Part shown: positions 18,622 through 31,425 of the stretch, in pieces
Numbering within the stretch: the stretch's first letter is position 1
Layout of the letters: each line of letters begins with the position of its first letter
Source of the DNA: Eleginops maclovinus
Lineage: Eukaryota; Chordata; Actinopteri; Perciformes; Eleginopidae
Reading direction: 5' to 3'
NCBI RefSeq assembly: GCF_036324505.1
Contig: NC_086363.1
Span: forward strand, 6,142,655-6,206,654
Length of the DNA stretch: 64,000 nt
The notes under the pieces: generated by a model
The model's input: only the letters and a program-made list of their open reading frames with translations
What the model was told of the DNA's origin: nothing
Databases searched by the model: none
Position numbers and translations under genes: made by a program

Positions 18622-18901
18622 AGTCTGTCCTCACAGGAAGGCTGAAGGGGGAAAACCATCAAAGAAGGAATGTGGACAGACCTGGCCACATTCACTCAGA
18701 CCAACAGATGATAACTTTCACATTGCAAACATTAACTGGTGTTAATAGCTCATTGGCAAACGTCCCGGTTTGTTCTTTAGCAACGTTTGTTTCAGAAGAC
18801 GGTAACACACCAATCTGTCTTCTTATGCAGACATGGAAGGAAGGTAAAATTACAAGTTAAACATCAGTATAGTTCCTATTTTTAAGTACACTGATTGAAT
18901 C

Positions 18902-19145
18902 AATAAATAAACAAAAGCTGTTTACAAGCAGTGGCCTTTGCTTAGCTCTTGCTATAGAGCCCAGTGTCTTCAGTATCCATGGCGCTTGGTCTCTGGCTGG
19001 TCACTGGATGTGATGATTTAAAGGAGAAACACATAGGCTCGTCTGTCTCGACACCGGTTAGAGGTGACTTTATGTGCTATTTCTCTTCCAGTTTAAAGGT
19101 TTTTACTGGCGAAACCTGCTGTTTAGCTCACATGGCATCAATAAA
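18902..19145 (+). terminator. eif2s1: eif2s1 polyadenylation signals
   Basis: AATAAA at 18902-18907 and at 19140-19145 after the eif2s1 stop at 18621. The second is followed by a GT-rich stretch (TGCGTGTGTTC near 19172), which suits a downstream element. Confidence 0.55.
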
Positions 19146-19469
19146 GTTCTGGAAGTTTTGAACCCAATGCCTCTGCGTGTGTTCCTATGAGTAAATTGAA
19201 TGAAAAGGGGTCAGACCTGACAAATGAGAAATGAGAAAAACAACAGTGTATCAGAATTTTTTTTTAAATCGTACTGATTGTCAAATGTATCAGTAAAAAT
19301 GAAATGCTATAGTATGTTGGGGGAAAAGTCAGTTTGTCAAAGAGGATTTTGATGAAAAAAAGTAATAGATAGTATCATGAAAGTCAGTAGTTGGTCGAAA
19401 GGTCATACTATAATAGTATGTGTAAATCCCATGACAAAAACTATGAAGTCAAACTTCAATAAGACACTT

Positions 19470-19645
19470 AAGATGCGTTTATCCAAAGCAACTTACATTC
19501 AAAACTGGGCAATCCTCACAGGAGCAATTTGGGCTGAGGCATCTTGCCCGGGGACACAGAGACATGCTGATGCAGTGGGACTGGAACCAGCGCTCCCCTG
19601 ATCAGAAGATCAGCGCACTTGCCCACTGAGCCACAGCCTCCCTGA
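19470..19645. repeat. Dispersed teleost repeat fragment
   Basis: Contains TTTATCCAAAGCAACTTACA, then CTTGCCCGGGGACACAGAG, and ends CCCACTGAGCCACAGCCTCC. This order of blocks is familiar from an abundant fish interspersed repeat. The middle block resembles one in the repeat at about 39660-39830. The identification is from memory and the repeat class is uncertain. Confidence 0.55.
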
Positions 19646-19717
19646 ATATCAGCAATTGGTGAACATAAACGCATAGGGAGAAATAAAGTGCTTTACAAAA
19701 TGTTATAAAAAATCAAT

Positions 19718-19723
19718 TTTATT
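19718..19723 (-). terminator. rbm25: rbm25 polyadenylation signal
   Basis: AATAAA on the minus strand about 0.8 kb past the rbm25 stop. It would give a 3' UTR of roughly 19700-20539 and leaves about 570 bp to the convergent eif2s1 signal. Confidence 0.45.
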
Positions 19724-20539
19724 CAAATGTTCACCAATACAAAAACAAATGGAGACCATTTTCACAACTTCAACTCATTTTTCCCATTCTGACCTCATTT
19801 TCCTGTAGTGGTTATGACGTGTGTTTGTGTGTGCTTCTGCAGCTGCAGGGATGTCACCATCTGAGATATGCATGTGGGTTCATCAGCAGAATCTCCAAAT
19901 GACTACGTTTCTGAGATGGTCTGACAACATGCCAACACATTTATCAGGAATGTAATAAGGGAAAATGAAGAGGGAAAATCTGTATACTTTTACGAACAAG
20001 TCAGTTATGTCCAAAACCGTGAATAAATAACGCTGTAAAAGATAACATCGTTGCTCTTACGTATTCATAATCAAAAGTCCAATTAACCAACCCACATTCA
20101 ACTGCAAGCCAGACCGCAACCCCTAAAGACACCAACAGAAAAATGTTTCATTACAGGAACTAGACCTGCACACAAGACCTTCCACAAAGTGTGTTGGCAT
20201 GTACACAAACAAATATAAGACCGATAAATCTGTCTCTGAACAATGTTCCTACCTGTGTGCATTTTACTCCCAGAATTATTTAACTATAATCAAATAATGA
20301 CGTACTGTATTTACACAAAAGCACACCGACACAGTCAGCACCTGCAAAACGGAGAGGGGAGAGGGAGAGACCCGACAGGAGCTGAACACCTGGTGCGAGT
20401 GTGAGAATGAGCAGAATCTGCATTTTACCGTTTGTACTGGTATGGACACACCGCTTTGTTTGGGGTGACATAATGATGCTACACTATTATACACAATGTA
20501 TGAAAAAACAAACAGTTGATCTTCATTCAGTGGTTCCGC

Positions 20540-23500
20540 TTATTTCGCCAGTCCGATCTTCTTTGCCTCGGTTTCATAAATGAGTAACCTCCACATCTTC
20601 ACGATAAAGACCTCCGCTTCTTCATCGAGAACCTAAAGCGGGACACAAAGGAAAGTTAGCCGAGTGAGACCGAGTGTGTCGCAGCTCTGATTCCCTGTTA
20701 TCTCTTCACTATCATTATCTGATCACTAAATAAATGAGGAAGACTTTACTTGTCTTTGTTATGGTCATAATAATATTACAATGATAATAAATGAATGAAA
20801 AGCTGCAAATCCTCGAAATGAAGAAGCTGTGAGCAAAACGTTAGCCTGTCACACACATCGTGGGTTATATGACTTGGATTCTGCTTTTGCTTTCTTCACA
20901 TACAATGATGCTAGATTTCAAATAGAGTTAGAAGGGCAACACCTACATGACAGGACATTAACATAGTAGCATCAATGTTGTTACTCTACTCACCATAGCA
21001 ACATCATCCAAGATGCTCTGTGGCATACTGTGAGCCATCACCTGGACAACACAAAAGCGTCAGGATTATGCGATGTGTAATTTCACCTTTATTTCTGGAT
21101 AAATACAACTGCACACATTATTGAATAAATACCTTGGTGCAGACAAAGTCCACTAATGTCGCTTCTTCCTCCCCGATGTACTCAATAATCTTTTTATTGA
21201 TCCACGGCCGAACACGACGCTCCATTAACATCTGAACAGGAAAGGAGATTAAAGCACAAGTTTAGTTTTAGAAGTCAGAAGAGAAGAGTCAGAGGGGAAT
21301 AAAGACATGTACTGACTTCTTCTGAAACAGCTCTTATGAAGTATTTATCCAGATTAATGTAATTGAGCCTCAAGTCATAAGTTTTAATGCAAAGCCTGTA
21401 AGTACAGTGATGATGTTCTTTATTAAAACACATCACTGTACAGCTTCTCCTAAAAGCTATTAGTGTAAATATGTAAAGGGCCTAATCTCCCTCGGTTCAT
21501 GGAGACATTCCTTTTTAAAATCCAGCCTTGTGCACTTTTATCTGCGTTAGCCGGACATTTACCTACTGATAAAGGACACCTGGCACATGCTTTCAATTCA
21601 CAAGGACAATCTGATGCCTGGTAACAACACACAAACCAACAGTTCTTTTATAAATTGGTCATGAGACTCAGGTAGACTTTGATTAGGACTTTTCTCAATA
21701 GAAAAATTGAAGCAAACATGTAGGAAGATATTGGTGAATGAAGTCTAATCATCTTATTTGTCTTGTTTAAAAATACATTTTCTTTCTGTCCTCACCGTGT
21801 CGACCATAGACCAGTCCAGGGGGTAGGAGAACAGCTCCGGCTTAGCTGTGGGAATCTTCTCTATCAGGGTCTTGATGTGTTTACGTTTCTCCTCGGTGTT
21901 GGCCCCCTTTATGCTGGAGAACCCGGCCCCGTCCACCCCCAAGCTCTTATCATCGTCGTAGTCCAGGGGCACCAGCTTCCTCTTGCGAGGCTGTTCGTCC
22001 GTCTCTTCGTCATCAAACTTGTCGAAGACGCTGTCCACGGGCAGCTTCTTTCTCTTGATGACGTTGGGTTGACTCGGGCTTCCTGAGGAACCTGGAGAGG
22101 GCAAGGAGTGCATATGAGACTCGGATGAAGAGAACTGTGGTGTGAGGCAGTTTGGTGCATGTTGGCTACTCTCAGAACTGAAATGTGTGATCCTGAATCT
22201 TGGATCACTACATATGTTACTAAAGGGAATCTTGGTAATAAACGGATAATATAACATTTTCTTTTAGCAGGTAAACAGTTTGCTTTGTAAGCATTTCACT
22301 GGAGTAAACAGAGGTACAGGTTTTTTGTCTATTAAATGGTGAAAAATAACTATTGGTATTTAAAGGGATCATTTTAATATATAACGGAAGCGTAATGTAG
22401 TCAAATACTCAAATTTAAAAAGGCGTCTTACTCGTTAACAGACAGACAGTTAAGTATCTGACTGTAACAACTGTTTGTCTATGCTACAGTGAGGACTCAT
22501 AATCTAGACTCACCCAGTTTGAGACTGAGGCCGATCTTGGGCCGGTTCTCCTCCTGCGGCAGGGCGTCCGGGGGCGAGTTCTCGTGGGGGATGATGATGC
22601 CGCAGGGCGACTCGTCCCCGGGGGTGTTCGGGGACGCGCCGCCACTGGCAGAAGAAACCGAGGGTGCTGTTGTGATGGGCCGCATTGTGGGCTTCAAACA
22701 CGGTTTCACGTCTGGGTTATCTTCGTCATTTTCAAAATCATCTTCCTCCCCCTCCTCCACCTCGTTGTCTGACTGGACAGGCCGTGCGCTGGGTTCTGGT
22801 TTGGGCTGTTCATGTCGGCGGTCCCGGTGGTCTCGTGAACCTTTGTGGCGTTTTCGTTCCTCCTCGGGCTCCGGCTCTTGTATGATGGGAGGTTGTCTCA
22901 GACGCTCCTCCTCTTCCTCCTCCATCTTGACCAATAAGAGGCAGATATGCCGAAGATTATCATCAGATCAGTGTTTAACAGAAAAATACATCAGCAGACA
23001 ATGAAAGCTGGACACCACAGATGTGCAGGGACACTCGGAGGATAAAGTGACCTTCACAAAGACAGCAGCCAGCATGCTTCCTCACCACAGACACACAGGC
23101 AGACACACACACATTATCATGGAGGAAAAGCTTACCCTGCGAAGCTCTGCGTCTGGGTTTGGATGTCCCTCGTCTAAGAGCCTCTGTCTGATCTCCTCCA
23201 GCTCCTCCTTCTCTCTCTTCCTGTCACGCTCGTCTGCCTCCATCTCCTTCTCTCGGTCTCTGAGACGCTTCTGCAGCGCACTGCCCCTAGGGGTCACATA
23301 CAAAATAACAGCCTTCAGAACAAAAGCCTTAGCTGCAGTACTGCATCGGCCACTACAGATCTGGGTCACAGCATCTGCTCAGAATTTGAATTTTGTTTCC
23401 ACATGTTTAACTGCCACAAGGTTCGGAACGGTCATGCTGAACAGAGAAATTAATCCCTCAGGTTTAGTATTTTTCTCTTAAATGATTTGATGTAATGAAC

Positions 23501-26500
23501 ACATTTTTCAAGGCTGGATATCAGAAGCAAATCCTATTTACATTCTACTTGGCCTTAGTAGTACACATGTTGTTTATTGCAGCTCACCTGTAGTACTTGG
23601 GGTCATCTCTGTCATCATCGTAGTCTTCAAGAAACTCTTTCAACCGTTTGCCCTCCTTCACCTGAAGACACACAATGAAAGTCATGACCAAGTTGTAACT
23701 TCATAATAAATACAGTCCGTAAATGAATAAACAGTGATATCATAGTAACTGTAACACATCAGTGGTCGTTCAACGAACTCTCACCATTTCTCGTCTGCGC
23801 TCATCTTCCCTCTCGGCCTCCTTGGCGTAATCCCGAGCCTTCTTCCTCTCTCTGAGCTCCCAGTTTTTTAGTCGCTGTTGTCAGAACAGTAACACATGAG
23901 CCACAATCAAATACAAGTATGCTCAATCACATCAAGGAATGAGAGTAACAGACACGGTGTTCCTGGTTACTGATGAAGGGGCTGTGAGGAGGGATTTTAA
24001 AAACACCCTAGGCTGCCTTCCTACCTCCTGATAGGCTGCTTCCTTGTCTCTGAGTTTCCTCTCCAGCTTCCTGCGGTCGTACGCCTCCTCTTCATCTTCT
24101 TGGTCTCGTTTCTTTTCTCTGTCTCGACTTATCTCCCTGGAAAAATTAAAAAGATCACTTAAACCGCGCTGCAGATAGATCCTGATCACAATTTAAAAGT
24201 GTTGCTGAAATAATCCTCTTCATCAGTTTATCTCCCAGGTGTGATGTACGGTGACAAGGTTTTCCCCTCACCTGGATCGGCTGCGTTCGGGGGTCTTGTC
24301 TCGGCTTCTGTCCCTCTCCCAGTCTCTTTCCCGCTCTCTTTCTCTGGGCCGTCGCTCGCGGTCTTTGTCTCGGTCTCTCTCCCGCTCCCGCTCTTTTTCC
24401 CTCTCACGTTCCCTCTCCCGTTCTTTCTCCCTCTCGCGGTCCCGTCGCTCTCTTTCCCGCTCTCGCTCTTTTTCCCGATCCCTGCGTTCCCGCTCAAACT
24501 CCAGCCGCTCCTTCTCCCTCTTGTCCTTTTCTTCTTCTAGTTTCTGCAGAGCAAAACATACACAGGTTCAGCCGACACCACAGAAGGTCCGCTGAGTCTC
24601 TGCAGTCTATGTTCTACTGTGCACAGATCAAGTGGTTTCCAGACTTTGAAAGATTTCTTACTGGAACATGCCCTAAAATAATTAGTGCAAAGCTTGTAAA
24701 GAACTTAACTGGGGAAACCGGGATGGGATAAAAAGCTCTCCCTCACAGAGAGACAGCTTCATCATCCATCTGAAGCAGAACAGTGTGCTTTGCTGCTTTA
24801 AACTTGCAGTATAAACTATACTTTAGCAGGAATGGAACTGGAAACCACTTAAATGGTCAAAAAGATCTGTGGAACATGTTCAACTTGAGGCATTCATAAC
24901 GAAAAAGGCGCTGCAAAAGACAATGCTTTTTCTCTCCTTAAGAGTCCTCCGCTCAGAATAGTGAAAACAAAAAACAGAAAACAGGCGTCAGTCGTTTGGT
25001 GAACTAGTTGTTTGTGACTTACAGGTGTTGAACTATGGATTCAGCCCTTCGCTGCCCCTACAAGCCTTTTAAGTTAGGCCTGGGAGGAAAGCAGGTCACA
25101 CGTATACAAGGAAAAACGTTATGGGATTCTGTCTTGCGTAAGCATCATCATCAAAAACATCCACCTTTAATTTCAATATAGCATTCGGTTAACAAGAAAA
25201 ACACATTGAACATCAGATACATTTCTGCAAAGATAAAGGAAATTGTAGAAGCAGTCTTACCCCTGCAGAAGCCTTCAGTGGATCATCATGACTGATCACA
25301 ATCCAACACACACACACACACACACACACATACACACATACAAATTCTGCCTTCATAGGCATTACACACAAGGCTTTGAGTGTAATGTGTTTACAGTTAA
25401 AAACACAATCAGACCCAGAATGTGCCGGACACAAAGGAACAAAATACTACACTTGGAGTATTTCCATTACTTTAATAAGGCCCTAAAAGTAGAGTCTAGT
25501 GGAGCAGTCAAATTATTTCATTAGTCATATGAAGCCCGAGGCAGTCAGCTGGTCTTCAGCGAGAAACACTGACAAATCTGAAAGCCTTGGGTGTAATGCA
25601 CCTCAAGATAAGTATTACACAAAAATCATTAGCTCAGATTAAGTAGAATAAATTAAGTGCCTTGACTCAAGCATAAATCATGTGTATTATGCATCTGTTT
25701 TGTGCCTTTTTACTTACCTCTGTAGAGTGTCTACCAGGGCTTGCTAAATAAATACTATTTGGCTATAAGCATCTAACAGTTTTAGATTGTTGTCAGTGTT
25801 TAAAACAGCAGCAGATTTAACAGATTGATGTCTGATTGATCAATATAAATGTTATTTTTAAAAGCAAGACAAATTAGTTGGAAAAGAGAAAACAGTTCCA
25901 GGTTTTTTGTTCCGATACAATATTTTCACCTTCTGCTCTTTTCCTACTTTGCTTTAGTTTTTTCATCTGGTTGCAGACTTTGCAGCTCTTTCTAAGATAG
26001 CAAACATGCACTGTGGATTGACTTACATCCTGTACAGATTTGAAATAAAAACATGAACTCACTGATCTATCTTGCAGAAAAGACAAACAAGGCAGAGGAG
26101 AGTTAGACACTGATGGAGAGATGGAGATGGAGGAAAGAAGTCACACAATAACCCACACAGAGAGCACGTACCTCGTCAGTCTTCAGATCAGAGTGCTGCT
26201 GTGGAGAGGGCGCCCCCCACACTAGCATTATAAAGCTACAGCCAAAGTCACTGCAGTGGTTATTGACAAGAGTCCTTGTGCTTCGACATGAACACCATAA
26301 AGACAGACCATCATTTACAGAGGACTCGCACAGGTTCACCAACTTAAACTTTCGGGACACCACCAATATTCCACCAAAATGAAGGTGACGGGTTGGGAAA
26401 AGTTGTTTTATTTTCAAGTTAATGGCTCAATAAAGAGCATCATAACCCTGACCCACTCACACAAAAGTGTAGTACAGTTGCCCCTATGCAAGTCCTCAAG

Positions 26501-28410
26501 AGGGGGACGCCCAGTATATGTATATAGTAAATAAAGGCTGATACTTACATCCTATCCTCGCAACTTTTTCCAAAGCTCTGAGATTCATCTTGCTTTAGTC
26601 ACCATATGATCACTATCATAATGGTGGGGTTTAATGAATAGATTAGCTTTTAAGTAACTTTACATAGTCTCCATGCATTTTTGTGTGATGAATGAAGAAT
26701 GGATCTATAATAGTTACACCTATAGTTTCACTACTTTGGTTACAGGTGTCAAATCAGGCCTCAGAAAGGTGGCAAAAACACTAGCTGTCGGCCTACTTCT
26801 GCTGTTTGAACAATGAATATGTAACATTTTATATAATATGGGGCAAATTAAGATGATTGGTGGTATAAATTGTATGCATTGCCAATTTGTAGCAAGGTAT
26901 GCATGTTAATGAGATCAAGAAAAGCTTGGTATATGTGTCGACTAAACTTGCAAGCTCTAGGAGTGAACTATGTGAGCAGCTGCTGTCCAAAACCTGTAAT
27001 GTGAACTACAAAATTAAAGAAGCCACTTTACCTTGTGGGTGTCTCGAAATTTACTAATTTCTCTGGAAATGAGGTCCCTCTTGTCGTCCTCCATATCAAT
27101 AGTGTTAATGTCGTCCTAAAGAAAAGGAAATGACAGTAATAAAGTCAGGTATCACAGTCACATTTAAGGTTTTAAGAGGGTGACAGTACGAGTCGGACAG
27201 GATTGAATCACATTTGGCATACCTCTTCTTTTTTCTCCTTCCTTCTCTTTCGTCGCTGGGAGTCCTCGTCCTGTGAAGGCGCGTTGAGTTCGGCAGCATA
27301 TTCCTGCATCAGTCCATCAATAGCACCTTTAGTTATCTGATCCTTCTTCTTCGTCTCCTCATCAAGAACCTCTTCGTCATCATCTCCTCCATCTTCCGCC
27401 TTCTTGTTCTGCCGGTAGAGAGAAAACATCTTAGTTTAGTTACAGTTTCCCCCTTTTTTCTTAAGCTTAACAAATCGAGATCTGAAACAGCACTAAAAGT
27501 ATTCTTGAGGCAAAAATAATTATACCCCATTCGCAGTCTTTCTTTTGGCCTTCCACTCATCCAGCTGAGCTTTAGTCTTGGCGTCCACCTTCACCAACAG
27601 ATTTTTGTCTCCAATCGGCAGGTCATGAAGCAGCCGCAGTGCTCGCAATGTGGACTCTGGCTCCTTGTACTCACAAAACCCAAAGGCTGCAAAAGATATT
27701 GAGGCAAGTTAATCTGTGTTCCCGTGTGGTTTGATGGGATAACAAATACAAATGTCTCCATGTCAGCCATGGTTAAAAGTATTTCTTGACCTAATTAAGC
27801 TATATATGTCTATTGTGCATTACCTTGAAGCTTCCCAGAGGCTCCCTGGACTCTCTTCCAGCTCAGTACAATTCCACACTTCTATAACATGAGTACAAAA
27901 GGGAAAAGTTAACAACCAAGGTAGACTCTAGTAAAAAACTTGAATCAAATATGCAACAGCACAGCATTCACAGTTTCAGTTACAATTGAAAATCTTTTGT
28001 TGCACTTACCGCAAGCAGCTGTCTGATCAGCATGTCCGAAGCTTTCTCTGATATGTTCCCCACAAACACTGTGGTAGTGGGGCCGCTGTTCTCATTGTTT
28101 TCTTTGACTCGCATTATGTCTTTTTTATGCATTGGAGGCTTACTGATCACTTGCACAGAAGGCATCATTACTGTAGAAGTGGGGGTCATAATGCCCAGGT
28201 GAAGGGGGATCATTGGAGCTCCTGCAACAGCCAAAAAAAAACATACATTTGAAATAGACATAAAACAGATGAAATACTTCACTGAAGTAGCTTCTTAATA
28301 TACTTTCATTGTGGGACAGGTGACAGCTTACCTGGGGTGAAGCCAGCAAACTGAGGGGGCATCCCAGGAGGGGGCAACAACGGCCGGTTTAAATGAGGGG
28401 GGAAGGACAT
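20540..28410 (-). CDS. rbm25: RNA-binding protein 25 (splicing regulator)
   Basis: Nuclear spliceosome-associated factor that regulates alternative splicing. Sixteen constitutive coding exons in transcript order: 28410-28332, 28221-28010, 27881-27824, 27686-27526, 27408-27223, 27115-27032, 24543-24272, 24136-24025, 23874-23785, 23661-23588, 23286-23136, 22925-22514, 22091-21796, 21231-21133, 21041-20994, 20632-20540 (TAA). The total is 2427 nt and 808 residues; human has 843. Domains: Pro-rich N-terminus; one RRM with TTVFVGNISEKASDMLIRQL (RNP2) and QAFGFCEYKEPE (RNP1); a long Arg-Glu/Arg-Asp mixed-charge region (mainly 24543-23136); a conserved acidic/Pro linker; and a C-terminal PWI domain, identified by RPWINKKIIEYIGEEEATLVDFV. 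A further 27-nt in-frame exon may sit at 26198-26172. Upstream, a 5' UTR exon ends at 29221 and splices to 28429. The gene is convergent with eif2s1. Confidence 0.96.
24280..24540 (-). repeat. rbm25: RE/RD low-complexity coding tract of rbm25
   Basis: Within one rbm25 exon the coding strand is almost pure purine with scattered C (codons for Arg, Glu, Asp and Lys). It encodes a mixed-charge stretch of about 80 residues that favours nuclear-speckle localisation in this family. Short open frames of Arg-Ser or Pro-Leu type on the opposite strand are artefacts of this bias. Confidence 0.8.
24544..27031 (-). other. rbm25: Large rbm25 intron before the RE/RD exon
   Basis: A 2.5-kb interval that is the largest rbm25 intron. 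It holds a CA microsatellite at about 25306-25334, a candidate 27-nt microexon at 26172-26198, and otherwise AT-rich sequence with no recognised gene. Confidence 0.65.
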
Positions 28411-28599
28411 TCTGGTTGTTTGGACCAACCTGATGAAAGAACAATGAAGCCCATTAACAATCTTTCTAATGTTTCACATATTTATTTATTATCACAATAC
28501 ATTTGAAGCCACTGAACAGTATTTCATTTTACATTCCGATCTTGTTTATCTTATAGTATTTACATGTATAGAGACTCCTGATTCTTATTTCTACTCTGT

Positions 28600-28742
28600 T
28601 TCTTCTTGAACCAATTTTATTGTTTGTTTTATTTCTTATATATATTTATGTAGTATTGTTGGAGGAGCCTGGGACTAAAGATTTCCATTGCCATAAATAA
28701 CCTGTACTGTGCATATGACAATATAGCCTTTGAATCTTGAAA
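28600..28742 (+). mobile_element. LINE 3' tail fragment in the 5' intron of rbm25
   Basis: Read on the minus strand this is TTCAAAGGCTATATTGTCAT, then ATGCACAG, then a match to GGCTCCTCCAACAA, the same succession seen at 8018-8110. The copy is in the opposite orientation to the 8-kb element and shows only the 3' end. Boundaries are approximate. Confidence 0.7.
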
Positions 28743-29220
28743 TGAAACGTTCTTATTATACATGATGTATTCAAAGCTGGTCCACACAATGTAAATGTAA
28801 ATTGTAAATATGTATTAAACACATGCATGTTCATTGTAATCGTATTGACGTTGAAGGGACACTGAATAAAACCTGCTATGTTGTGTAGGTAGTTTCACAA
28901 GTTGTGACTTTTGTTATAACCTGTGACCCTGCTAGTGGAGTAACGTTGTTTAACTTAATACCAATAAACCCTTCAGTTTCTTAACCATCCCTTTATTTTA
29001 ACGTGTCACATTGTGTGGGGCGAAATACATTCAAATACAAACGAAACTAGCATTTTGATAGTTAGCTAAAGCTAGCAGTAAGCACGCTACCGGACCCGGC
29101 ACAATTAAATTAGGCTAAGCTAACATTAGCCATAACTGGTGTTCCCTCAAAAGAGGAAACTCACTTTAGCGGGCACAATATAACTTCAGAATAAAAGTCA
29201 GAACTTCCAAATATACATAC

Positions 29221-29330
29221 CTAGAATTAGGTGGCGTACAAATGGACACAAACAGCTTTCAGCAGGTTATTAATTATGAAAATATTTTGTAACGTCTCGA
29301 TGTTGGATTAGCACGCTGGCTAGTCAAGGG
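29221..29330 (-). promoter_or_regulatory. rbm25: rbm25 5' UTR exon and promoter
   Basis: A consensus donor (CTAG/GTATGT read on the minus strand) ends a likely leader exon at 29221. A matching acceptor (TTTCATCAG) lies directly upstream of the start-codon exon at 28429. Sequence beyond about 29290 becomes GC-rich with several CpGs, as expected for a housekeeping promoter. The exact transcription start is unknown. Confidence 0.5.
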
Positions 29331-29449
29331 CCTTCAAAAACATCTACGCAGGCGCTCTACGCACCATACTCCAAGAGCGCTTGTTTTGTGTATCGGGACG
29401 TGGCAGCCGGGCGGAGCTGGACAATACACATACAGCCTGATATTGCAGT

Positions 29450-29530
29450 AAGATAAGACATACTTTATTGATCCCATTCTGGGAATTTGTGTTTCCGTCA
29501 CAGCAGCATGTAGATTGCACATGAATTAGA
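29450..29530 (-). mobile_element. LINE 3'-end fragment (TTTATTGATCCC type)
   Basis: AAGATAAGACATACTTTATT followed by GATCCCATTCTGGGAATTTG is the reverse complement of a common fish LINE 3' terminus. A diverged relative with the same order of blocks is at about 38299-38360. Confidence 0.55.
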
Positions 29531-31310
29531 AGTAAAACTAAATGAAAACTAAAATAAAGATAAATAAATCAGGAGTAGCAGATAAACAAAACAATGAATA
29601 TATACATATTAATATAGTATATATATCTAAGTATATCATATAGTACAACAAAGTATGTTGTACTATATACCAACAAATAATAGTAATAATAATAATAATA
29701 ATAATTTCATCTGTGTGCACCATTGGTGAAGGAACATTTCACATCATTAATTTAAACAAAAGTGGCAGTATGAAAACACTCTTTGTTACTCCTGCATAGA
29801 AAATGTAATTTCAGTAAGGCATGAAAGTATTGCTATCAAAATATGTAGCATAACATTCATTATTATGCATACATATTAATCATCTGCATAAAGATGTATG
29901 TATTAACTTCCCATTTTGCACATACAATCACTACATTCCTGTTAATCTCCTTGTATACAAGCTTGTGTACCCAAAACGTAGTACTTGATTATAGGCTGCA
30001 TTATTATACTATAGTTTAACTGCACTATGTTATGTCTTAGATCGAATTTGCTTTTACACTGTGTTATTATTATTATTATTTTAAATATAATGCATTGAGA
30101 GAGCCTATGATAGAAGATTGTTGTTGCTAACGACTGTTTCCCCGTAATTGTTGAGCATATGATAATAGGAATTTGTAATGAGATGTTGAAAGATTACCAA
30201 ATAGTTGAGCTTTTGGTTTAACTTTTAAACCATCATTAGAAACAGATGGGTAAGGAACATCTCATAAATACGTGTGCCATCTGAGTAGGGGGATACATTA
30301 TATCATCTATATATTTAATAATTGATTGAAATGCCCCAGGGGTTCATTAATATCTTGGTCCTTTAAAATGTGAAGGTTACTGGTTTTATTGCCCTTGCTA
30401 GTCGTTTAAGATGATCTGTAAGCCATTTGCATTTAAATGAATGAACAATCATAACATTGGTACCCGTACTATTGTAATAAATGTATAAACATACTTTAAT
30501 GGGCTTTAGAATGTTAAAGCGTTGGTTACCATGGTGTTTTTGTTGTAGGAACCGTGAAAGCAGCTGTGCAGCGAGGACCGCATCATGGGCTGCATCTGAC
30601 CCGCCGTGACGTCACTTTAGGCGGGTTTTTCATGGAAAGTGCTAGAAGAAACGAAGCACACCCTCCTTGTTGGGAATATCCCTCCATCAGATAAAAAAAG
30701 ACCCTCACTCTTTTCTATGAAATAAACGATGTAGCTCAGGTTTTGTTTGAATGTAATTATCAGATCAGTTAAGGTATTGCTGTTTTGATAAAATAGGGCA
30801 GTAGCTATGGAGCCTAATCGGTCATCTAAAATATGGTATATCCACGATCCATCTAGAACTATCCTTTGAATAATAAACTACCACAAGATGGCAGCAATGA
30901 TGAGATGTGCACTGACTGTTGGTTTATTGCAGTATTTTATATGATATAAATTGTACTTTAACCACCAGTGTTGGATACACTTTGGCTTATTAAACTTAAT
31001 ACATATTAGACTTGAATTCTTACTACAATTGCCAACGAATGCACACCACCTAGAGGATTTTCTTGAGATGTAATACATTGTATTGCACTCCATTGAATTT
31101 TATTTGATCAAACTCTATTAAAGACGTAAAGCCTAATAATATAAAAATAGTATGTTTTTAAACCTCTTCACACAAAGACAAATACATGTCAACAATCCCA
31201 TTTGTTTTAAGTCCTTATCAGCCGGTTTTGGCCGTTTTCTAACCAGACTGGTTCATCTAGTGCGGATGGTGCACCGCGGAGTGATATCGCCGCACACTGA
31301 AACGATTGTG
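29531..31310. other. Intergenic region between rbm25 and hsp90ab1
   Basis: Mostly AT-rich with an AAT-type trinucleotide run at about 29682-29705 and short ATT runs near 30064. A GC-richer patch at about 30545-30660 carries the full CRE palindrome TGACGTCA at 30607-30614. No gene recognised. This interval is the junction between the two ancestral synteny blocks. Confidence 0.6.
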
Positions 31311-31425
31311 TATAAAGATTCCGGTCTATTAAAAGGAAGTCCCTTTCCATTTCCCTGCGTCAGAGAGCAGAAGGGACTACAAATTGGTTGCATTTTATTC
31401 AAGAAGAGTCAACGGAATAAACAAG
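31311..31425 (+). promoter_or_regulatory. hsp90ab1: hsp90ab1 core promoter and non-coding first exon
   Basis: A TATA box (TATAAAG, 31311-31317) lies about 25-30 bp before the presumed transcription start near 31341. The leader exon ends at 31425 with CAAG/GTATGT. A 1.1-kb intron then runs to the acceptor at 32535-32536, directly before the start codon. This layout, a non-coding exon 1 with the ATG at the very start of exon 2, is the usual one for vertebrate HSP90 genes. Confidence 0.7.

Noticed and set aside
21754..22257. A separate 167-residue minus-strand protein
   Set aside because: It is an rbm25 exon (22091-21796) read through into the upstream intron; the splice acceptor and frame show it belongs to rbm25.
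24241..24595. Plus-strand Arg/Ser-rich or Pro/Leu-rich frames opposite rbm25
   Set aside because: Complement of the purine-rich RE/RD exon on the minus strand, so an artefact of low complexity.
31150..31340. Heat-shock element near the hsp90ab1 TATA box
   Set aside because: I looked for alternating GAA/TTC units at 5-bp spacing and found only partial ones with wrong spacing. The beta form is mainly constitutive, so none is required.
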